Translations under genes and position numbers: made by a program
From: Sulfurimonas sp.
GTDB taxonomy: Bacteria; Campylobacterota; Campylobacteria; Campylobacterales; Sulfurimonadaceae
Assembly: GCA_012963655.1 (NCBI GenBank)
Contig: DTVI01000405.1
Span: forward strand, 4,528 to 16,665
Direction of reading: 5' to 3'
DNA length: 12,138 bases
Shown: piece after piece, positions 7,315-12,138 of the stretch
How the letters are laid out: the number at the start of each line of letters is the position of its first letter
Position numbering within the stretch: the stretch's first letter is position 1
The notes under the pieces: generated by a model
Databases searched by the model: none
Told to the model about the DNA's origin: nothing
Seen by the model: only the letters and a program-made list of their open reading frames with translations

Positions 7315-8244
7315 TTATAAACTTCCTATTTTTGTTGCTGTTAAAAACACGTAGTCTTTTCCTGTGAGTGTCACTCTAAATTTTTTTTGTTGAAGATATT
7401 TTTTACAATAAATGGCATCTGAATAAAGTAGTCCCATCTCAGAATAAGCATAATTTGGTACTTTTGCCCCGTATATCATCTCTCCTCCCATCCATCTGCA
7501 ATTTGGAAAACCTAATATAATAGCCCCACCTTCACTTAGGTAGTTTTGAACTAAAGACATAAGAAAGGGTTTGAAGTTTATGTTAGGACTTTGAAAGGTA
7601 CCTATACTAATGATTAAATCAAACTTACCTAAGGAAAGTTCATTAAGCTTATTAATATCGTATTCTATAAAACTTACATTTTTTTCGGGAAACTTTTCTT
7701 GGGCATATGCTATAGCTGAGGCTGAATAATCTATACCAGTTAGATCAATATTGTTATAATCATCTTCATTTAAAAGTTCTCTGATGAGGGAGAATTCTTC
7801 CCCACTGTTAACACCTAAGTCTAAGACTTTTTTTCTGTCTTGAATCTTTACATTTTTTAAGGCGTTTTTATATGGATACAAAAAAGAAGGTTCTTCATTT
7901 TTATGTATTTGAGAAAATGCAGACTTAGTTCCATACTTTTCACTTCCGCTTTGTGTTTTATGAAAACTTTCTTCTAAATTAAGCTTTTTAAAACTGATAG
8001 ACACAAGATGTTCATTTATCTTAAGGGGTGTTAATATACGACAAAACAAAAGCTCTGCCAAATCAAGCCAAGCCTTATAACCTCTATATATATATTTTAT
8101 GTCCTCAAGAACTATCTCCTTGCCGGCATACGTTCCTTGTGTATAATCAGGGTTTAAAACAGTGAAGGAGATGATGTCAACCGTACTAAGCTTTGTTTCT
8201 AAAAGCTTAGAAATATTTAGCATGGACTCATTTGTAAAGTGCAT
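7315..8244 (-). CDS. Class I SAM-dependent methyltransferase
   Basis: A 309-residue protein. The second half is a Rossmann-fold methyltransferase: motif I is KVLDLGVNSGEE with the glycine loop G144-V-N-S-G148, post-I is GIDYSASAIAYAQEKF (acidic residue for the SAM ribose), then FIEYDINKL and FDLIISIGTFQS as motifs II/IV, and LSEGGAIILGFPN as motif V. The first ~125 residues match no family I recognise and may select the substrate. No signal peptide or membrane segment, so cytoplasmic. The ATG overlaps the stop of the lipoprotein gene as TAATG, indicating coupled translation. Substrate unknown: small molecule, lipid or protein are all possible. It lies on the opposite strand to fliE and ftsI, which it separates. 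Confidence 0.85.
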   Translation of the reverse strand: MHFTNESMLNISKLLETKLSTVDIISFTVLNPDYTQGTYAGKEIVLEDIKYIYRGYKAWLDLAELLFCRILTPLKINEHLVSISFKKLNLEESFHKTQSGSEKYGTKSAFSQIHKNEEPSFLYPYKNALKNVKIQDRKKVLDLGVNSGEEFSLIRELLNEDDYNNIDLTGIDYSASAIAYAQEKFPEKNVSFIEYDINKLNELSLGKFDLIISIGTFQSPNINFKPFLMSLVQNYLSEGGAIILGFPNCRWMGGEMIYGAKVPNYAYSEMGLLYSDAIYCKKYLQQKKFRVTLTGKDYVFLTATKIGSL

Positions 8245-8771
8245 TATTGTGAATTTCCTCTTGAAGGAAAGTCTTTCATAACTTCTTTCACAAGTTTTTG
8301 AATATAAGTAATTCTTTCAGTAGGTCGGGCATAAGACTTTAGTATATCTGTAGCAATACTTCTGCGCACAATTTTATTATTTTTAGGATTTAACGCATCT
8401 ATAATGAGTGTTCCCTTAGTATACTTATAAGTATGTGTATTTGAAAGCATATGTCCATCATATCCTACCATCATATAATCTCTGTCTATATCTGTTTTAC
8501 TCTCAACATTTACATGAAAAACAAAGATAAGATCAGCCTTAGATTTTTCTTCTTGAATATAATCCTTATTGTTAAGCTCATCTCCTAAGGCTTTGATAAA
8601 CCTCTCATTAAAAAGGGTATCGTCTCCTTCTTTATTATGATGAACTATACAAAAGCTTTTTTGCTGAGTAAACAGAAAGTCTGGGTCATAATCAACATTA
8701 ATTTTTAAAGAGGAACAGCCCAATAAAGTGAATAAACCCAGAAATATTAATATTATCTTTTGGAGGTACAT
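8244..8771 (-). CDS. DUF4136-like lipoprotein
   Basis: A 175-residue predicted lipoprotein. The signal peptide MYLQKIILIFLGLFTLLGC ends in a clear lipobox L16-L-G-C19, followed by SSLKINVDYDPDFLF. The mature part resembles DUF4136: an opening DYDPDF, a cysteine/strand segment, RFIKALGDELNNKDYI, then KADLIFVFHV and a basic C-terminal helix. This family is exported and of unknown function. S20-S21 after the cysteine fits outer-membrane sorting, but this is inference. ATG preceded by AAAGGA. It is the first gene of a two-gene unit with the methyltransferase and diverges from ftsI over about 67 bp. Confidence 0.75.
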   Translation of the reverse strand: MYLQKIILIFLGLFTLLGCSSLKINVDYDPDFLFTQQKSFCIVHHNKEGDDTLFNERFIKALGDELNNKDYIQEEKSKADLIFVFHVNVESKTDIDRDYMMVGYDGHMLSNTHTYKYTKGTLIIDALNPKNNKIVRRSIATDILKSYARPTERITYIQKLVKEVMKDFPSRGNSQ

Positions 8772-8791
8772 ATCTTTCCTTTGATTACGCC

Positions 8792-8797
8792 ATTTTA
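8792..8797 (-). promoter_or_regulatory. Candidate -10 for the lipoprotein-methyltransferase unit
   Basis: The minus strand reads GATAAAATGG; TAAAAT is one mismatch from TATAAT and would place the start about 14 bases before the lipoprotein ATG. No -35 is evident. The gap to ftsI is so short that the two promoters would overlap back to back. Low-information match in AT-rich DNA. Confidence 0.3.
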
Positions 8798-8809
8798 TCT
8801 ATATTCCGA

Positions 8810-8815
8810 TACAAT
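8810..8815 (+). promoter_or_regulatory. Candidate -10 for ftsI
   Basis: CCGATACAATTGC contains TACAAT, one mismatch from consensus. Initiation about seven bases downstream would leave a leader of roughly 17 bases before the ATG at 8839. If right, it shows ftsI has its own promoter after separation from the flagellar operon, and rules out a TTG start at 8815. Confidence 0.35.
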
Positions 8816-8838
8816 TGCAGAAAGAAATAATAAATTAT

Positions 8839-10593
8839 ATGAAAAATAGCAGTAAATCTAAAAAAATTCTTGTTCTCTTTCTCATTTTAATTATGGGCTT
8901 CTTGGTTTTTTTAATCTCCCAATTTTATACTGTCGTACAGGACAGGCATACCCCTTCTCAATTTACTTCTAATGAAACACGAGCTGAACGCGGTGAAATT
9001 ATTTCTGCAGATGGTTTTCATATTTCTACTACTCAGCAACTTTATAAGGCCGTTGTAAATACTCGAAATATTGATCCTGATAAGAAAGAACTCTTTATTA
9101 AGCTTTTTTCTATTTATTCAGGTATCAGTGAAAAGAAGATTATCAGAAAACTTAGCTCACGTAAGGGAAGTGTCGTTCTGTCTTACCATATAGACCCACA
9201 AGCGGCCCAATACCTTAAGTCCTTGGCTTATAGACTCCGTCGTATGAAGGTCTTTATTGAGTATGTTCGTCCTAATGGAAGAAGTATCCTTCATGGTCTG
9301 AGCATCTTACCAAGTGGGGAAAAAAGAAATTATCCATATACAGATTTATTAACACCTATCGTTGGTTATATTCATAAGGTAGAAGACAATTCTTATACCC
9401 GAGTACGTGGTGTTAAAGGGATAGAAAAGAGCTTTGATGATGTTTTAAGTGCCGGTGAAGATGGGAAACAGTTTGGCCCTAGAGATGTTAATAATTATAT
9501 GATACTTAATAAAAAGTCTTACACTAAGGCTGATATAGATGGACTAAATATTCAATTAAGTATCCCTGTCACCTTACAAAAACGTGTTGAACAAGTTCTC
9601 ACTAAGATGAAGAAGAAACTTAATGCCCAAGAAATCATGGCCGTAGTTATGCAATCGTCTACAGGTAAAATCATTTCCTTGGCAAGTTCAAATCGCTTTA
9701 ACCCTATGCATATTAGACGTTCAGACTACCCTTCTTTAAATGCAAATGTTGTTGAGTATAGTTTTGAGCCAGGTTCAGTCTTAAAACCCATTATCTTTTC
9801 CTTACTCTTAGATAAAAAACTTGTAAATCCTTATGACCTCGTAAATGGGCATAATGGACGTTTTAAAATAGGACGAAAGACCATCACCGATGAGCATAAA
9901 TTCAAATGGTTAAGTGCGGAAAATGTGATTGTACATTCTTCAAATATTGGAATTTCACAACTTGCACAAAAGCTACCTGCCCTAGATTATTATCAAGGTT
10001 TAATTGACTTTGGATTTGCTCAAAAATCAGGGATAAAACTTCCTTATGAAAAAGCAGGTTCAATTCCCGCTATTAATAGGCTTAAAAGTGAAATATATAA
10101 GGCCACTGCTGCTTATGGATATGGACTAAATGTTAATATGATACAAATATTAAAGGCCTATAACGCCTTTAATAACCGAGGTCGTATTCTTCAGCCTTAT
10201 TTTGTTGAAAAACTCATTGATATGCATGGAAATATTAGAGATCTTAGACCTGAAGGCTCTGTTCAGGTGATTTCAACAGCAACCGCTCAAAGAATGAAAA
10301 ATATATTAATTAAAACTGTTGAAGAAGGAACAGGAGTAGGTACAATTGTAAAAGGTCTTCAAGTTGGAGGCAAAACAGGGACAGCACATATTGCCGAAAG
10401 AGGAAGATATGTTCGAAAGTATAACACCTCATTTTTTGGCTTTGCTAATGATGAAAATACAGGCTATACCATTGGAGTTACGGTTGTTCAACCTAAGACA
10501 AATCATTTTGCTTCCTTAACTGCTGTTCCTGTGAATAAGCAGATAATAGACTTACTTATTGAGTTTGGCTACCTCAGCCCTAAAAGTTTATAG
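8839..10593 (+). CDS. ftsI: FtsI/PBP3-type peptidoglycan DD-transpeptidase
   Basis: A class B penicillin-binding protein that cross-links septal peptidoglycan, partner of FtsW. A short basic tail (KNSSKSKK) precedes one membrane anchor at about residues 10-27. The PBP dimer domain follows, with RAERGEIISADG. The transpeptidase domain has all three active-site motifs: S313-V-L-K316 in FEPGSVLKP, S367-S-N369, and K512-T-G514 in GGKTGTAHI. There are no PASTA domains. The frame is open from a TTG at 8815, but I prefer the ATG at 8839 (584 residues) because it gives the usual basic tail plus anchor and follows a possible -10. The ribosome binding site is weak (AGAAAGAA) for either start. PBP2/MrdA is the alternative; length and flagellar-gene neighbourhood favour FtsI (pbpB in Campylobacter). 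Confidence 0.9.
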   Translation: MKNSSKSKKILVLFLILIMGFLVFLISQFYTVVQDRHTPSQFTSNETRAERGEIISADGFHISTTQQLYKAVVNTRNIDPDKKELFIKLFSIYSGISEKKIIRKLSSRKGSVVLSYHIDPQAAQYLKSLAYRLRRMKVFIEYVRPNGRSILHGLSILPSGEKRNYPYTDLLTPIVGYIHKVEDNSYTRVRGVKGIEKSFDDVLSAGEDGKQFGPRDVNNYMILNKKSYTKADIDGLNIQLSIPVTLQKRVEQVLTKMKKKLNAQEIMAVVMQSSTGKIISLASSNRFNPMHIRRSDYPSLNANVVEYSFEPGSVLKPIIFSLLLDKKLVNPYDLVNGHNGRFKIGRKTITDEHKFKWLSAENVIVHSSNIGISQLAQKLPALDYYQGLIDFGFAQKSGIKLPYEKAGSIPAINRLKSEIYKATAAYGYGLNVNMIQILKAYNAFNNRGRILQPYFVEKLIDMHGNIRDLRPEGSVQVISTATAQRMKNILIKTVEEGTGVGTIVKGLQVGGKTGTAHIAERGRYVRKYNTSFFGFANDENTGYTIGVTVVQPKTNHFASLTAVPVNKQIIDLLIEFGYLSPKSL

Positions 10594-10870
10594 CCTTCGA
10601 ATCTTTTAATAAGTCAAAACTTGGCTTTGCTAAATAATAACCTTGAGTATAATTACTTCAAGTTCTGCTTTTCTTTAAATCTGCTCTGTAACTGTTTCAG
10701 CCCCCCATCTTACTTGCAAGTGTCTTAATCCTTTGCACTATATTTTTCGTATTTTTACTTTTTTCTGTATCACCTATTAAAGAACCATCAATTTTTAGGA
10801 TATCTATCCCTACCTTCACTAAATAAGTAAGTTATCAATATTTTCAAGATGAAGAAAAGAAAAAAAACGA
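10580..10870 (-). pseudogene. Decayed EAL-domain (c-di-GMP phosphodiesterase) remnant
   Basis: The gap after ftsI carries pieces of an EAL domain C-terminus on the minus strand. From about 10807 to 10700 it reads VGIDILKIDGSLI, then KNTKNIVQRIKTLASKMGG, matching the conserved KIDGS-(F/L)I block and following helix. A TGA then intervenes; moving one frame at a six-G run (10701-10706) gives ETVTEQI, the usual next strand. From 10648 to 10580 the first frame resumes as TQGYYLAKPSFDLLKDSKA before a stop, the typical EAL ending. LHLENID at 10851-10831 in another frame is probably the preceding helix. Several frame breaks plus internal loss mean it is not functional. Its tail overlaps the ftsI end by 14 bp. 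Bases 10871-10985 show nothing I recognise. Confidence 0.8.
10642..10676 (+). terminator. Possible ftsI terminator
   Basis: CTTGAGTA (10642-10649) pairs with TACTTCAAG (10654-10662) with one bulge and a four-base loop, followed by TTCTGCTTTTCTTT. The T-rich tail is interrupted and the sequence lies inside the EAL remnant, so it may be chance. Confidence 0.25.
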
Positions 10871-10985
10871 TAAAAGCTATAAACATAAAAATCTATTCAT
10901 ATAATTGGGTCCATTATTGCTTTTATCCCCAGAATAAGTGGAACTCATGTACTGTTTTGATTTGAGTAAGATTAAAGATATGTTC

Positions 10986-11837
10986 CTATTTCTTATTAAT
11001 TAAATATACTGAAAATAAAGAAATAAGTCCCCCTACAATAATATGTATTTTCAAAGATTCCCCTAAAATAAGGTAACTAATAATTAAGGCAAATAAAGGT
11101 ACTAAAAACATATATGAGCTCGCGTGGGAGGAACCTAGTTTACCTGAGGCAACAAAATAGATAGTAGTAGCAATGGTCTGCCCAAAAATGCCTAAATATA
11201 AAAGGGCTATCCAAAACTCTGTGTCCTGATCAAACACAAGACTAATATCTTGAGGTATATTAATGATAAAAAGCAATAACATACTAAAACCTGCTATAAA
11301 AAAACTATAATGTACCGGATGTATATAAGGGTGCGATTGTTGGGCTAAGACGCTTACTCCTGCCCATGTTATCGCTGCTAACATAAAATAAAATTCGCCC
11401 CCTTGAATAAAAAGATTTATATCAATAATATTTAACATCACAATTCCACCCAATAAACCTATAATAAGGCCTATATATTGTTGCCTTGTATACCTAAGTT
11501 TAAAAAGTATCATACTTAGAACGAAGGTAAAAAGAGGACTTAAGACGGTGATAATAACACCACCATTTCCTGCGGTAGAGCGTTCTACTCCTAGATAAGC
11601 AAAAAACATAAATGCTATATTTAAAACGCTGCTTAGAGAAATATATTTCAAGCTTTTTTTAGGAAGATGAAGGGGAACTTTGATATAAAATAAAATAGGG
11701 ATAAAGGCAAAAAACATAATAACAAATCGCCATAAACTTAGTACCTCTACTCCCATACTATAGGTTAGAATTTTCAGAGCAGACCAACCACCACCCCATA
11801 AGACCATGGCAAAAACAAGAAGAAGACTAAATTTCAA
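10986..11837 (-). CDS. EamA/DMT-superfamily transporter
   Basis: A 283-residue inner-membrane protein with about ten hydrophobic segments arranged as two EamA repeats (about residues 3-137 and 148-281). The drug/metabolite transporter signature is seen in LLLVFAMVLWGGGWSALK at the N-terminus, FLYLGVERSTAG-type sequence after helix 3, and the second-half ITWAGVSVLAQQ and VPLFALIISYLILGES. Such proteins usually export amino acids or other metabolites; the substrate cannot be told. The start is a TTG at 11837, because an in-frame stop lies two codons upstream and the first ATG (11807) would cut into helix 1. It overlaps the end of the kinase gene by 11 bp, so translation is probably coupled. Confidence 0.88.
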   Translation of the reverse strand: MKFSLLLVFAMVLWGGGWSALKILTYSMGVEVLSLWRFVIMFFAFIPILFYIKVPLHLPKKSLKYISLSSVLNIAFMFFAYLGVERSTAGNGGVIITVLSPLFTFVLSMILFKLRYTRQQYIGLIIGLLGGIVMLNIIDINLFIQGGEFYFMLAAITWAGVSVLAQQSHPYIHPVHYSFFIAGFSMLLLFIINIPQDISLVFDQDTEFWIALLYLGIFGQTIATTIYFVASGKLGSSHASSYMFLVPLFALIISYLILGESLKIHIIVGGLISLFSVYLINKK

Positions 11838-12138
11838 AACTTAAAATACTAATAGGCAATGAAATCTTAAACATAGCACCCTGCCCTTGGTTAAATACTT
11901 CAAGACGTCCTTTTTGATGATCTTCTACAATGGTTTTGCTCATATATAGACCTAAGCCTGTCCCATTCTTAGTTTTTGTAGAAAAATAAGGATCAAAAAT
12001 TTGAGCTAAGGTCTTTTCTTCTATACCCCCAGCATTATCTTCTATCTCGATAACCACCTGAGTATCTTGGATATACTCAGTAATCCTAATACAAGGGACT
12101 TTTATCTCATTTTCCATTAATGCATCATAAGCATTATT
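11827..12138 (-). CDS. Sensor histidine kinase, C-terminal ATPase part (partial)
   Basis: The frame is open to the window edge, giving the last 103 residues of a two-component histidine kinase. All ATP-binding boxes are present in order: N box NNAYDALMEN at the very edge, G1 box EDNAGGI, F box FDPYFSTK and G2 box GTGLGLYMSKTIVE, then a GAMFKISLP ending. The internal ATG at 12117 lies inside the N box and is not a true start. The sensor, dimerisation and phospho-acceptor regions are outside the window, so the signal is unknown. The NNAYDAL / FDPYFSTK form is common in kinases of the HPK4/NtrB-like type. It is upstream of and overlaps the EamA transporter gene. Confidence 0.93.
   Translation of the reverse strand, partial: NNAYDALMENEIKVPCIRITEYIQDTQVVIEIEDNAGGIEEKTLAQIFDPYFSTKTKNGTGLGLYMSKTIVEDHQKGRLEVFNQGQGAMFKISLPISILSFEI

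Noticed and set aside
7093..8838. A transposon or phage-type mobile element carrying the lipoprotein and methyltransferase genes.
   Set aside because: I find no transposase, integrase, terminal inverted repeats or clear target duplication at the edges, so only an insertion or rearrangement of unknown mechanism can be proposed.

Overview
The window looks like a chromosomal stretch of a low-GC member of the Campylobacterota (epsilonproteobacteria). The reasons are the run flgB-flgC-fliE with ftsI nearby (an arrangement known from Campylobacter and Helicobacter), a MurG that starts with the short GGGTGGHLAIAK form, a sigma-54 type promoter in front of flgB, and AT-rich codon use. I cannot name the genus from sequence alone.

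Layout. Positions 67-2619 (minus) encode alanyl-tRNA synthetase, preceded by a 12-bp inverted repeat that brackets a leader with hairpins. Positions 2838-5610 (minus) hold a tight cell-envelope operon transcribed ftsW > murG > dedA, with 4- and 7-bp overlaps. Its products are the septal glycan polymerase, the enzyme that makes lipid II, and a DedA-family membrane protein that may recycle the lipid carrier both steps depend on. Divergently, 5817-7092 (plus) is flgB-flgC-fliE (flagellar proximal rod and MS-ring/rod junction), behind a good -24/-12 promoter.

Positions 7093-8771 break the expected fliE-ftsI linkage. This block lies on the minus strand and holds a DUF4136-like lipoprotein, a SAM-dependent methyltransferase whose start overlaps the lipoprotein stop by one base, and a short frameshifted gene remnant. 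ftsI (8839-10593, plus) then follows, apparently with its own promoter, diverging from the lipoprotein gene.

The 392-bp gap 10594-10985 is not empty. It carries the decayed C-terminal part of an EAL (cyclic-di-GMP phosphodiesterase) domain on the minus strand, with several frame breaks, one of them next to a six-G tract. Positions 10986-12138 (minus) contain an EamA/DMT-family transporter and, upstream of and overlapping it, the ATPase end of a sensor histidine kinase that runs off the window.

Most genes are ordinary housekeeping genes. The parts worth a second look are the inverted cassette between fliE and ftsI, the two gene remnants, the DedA link to lipid-carrier recycling, and the inverted-repeat leader of alaS. 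I see no RNA genes, CRISPR array, transposase or complete mobile element.
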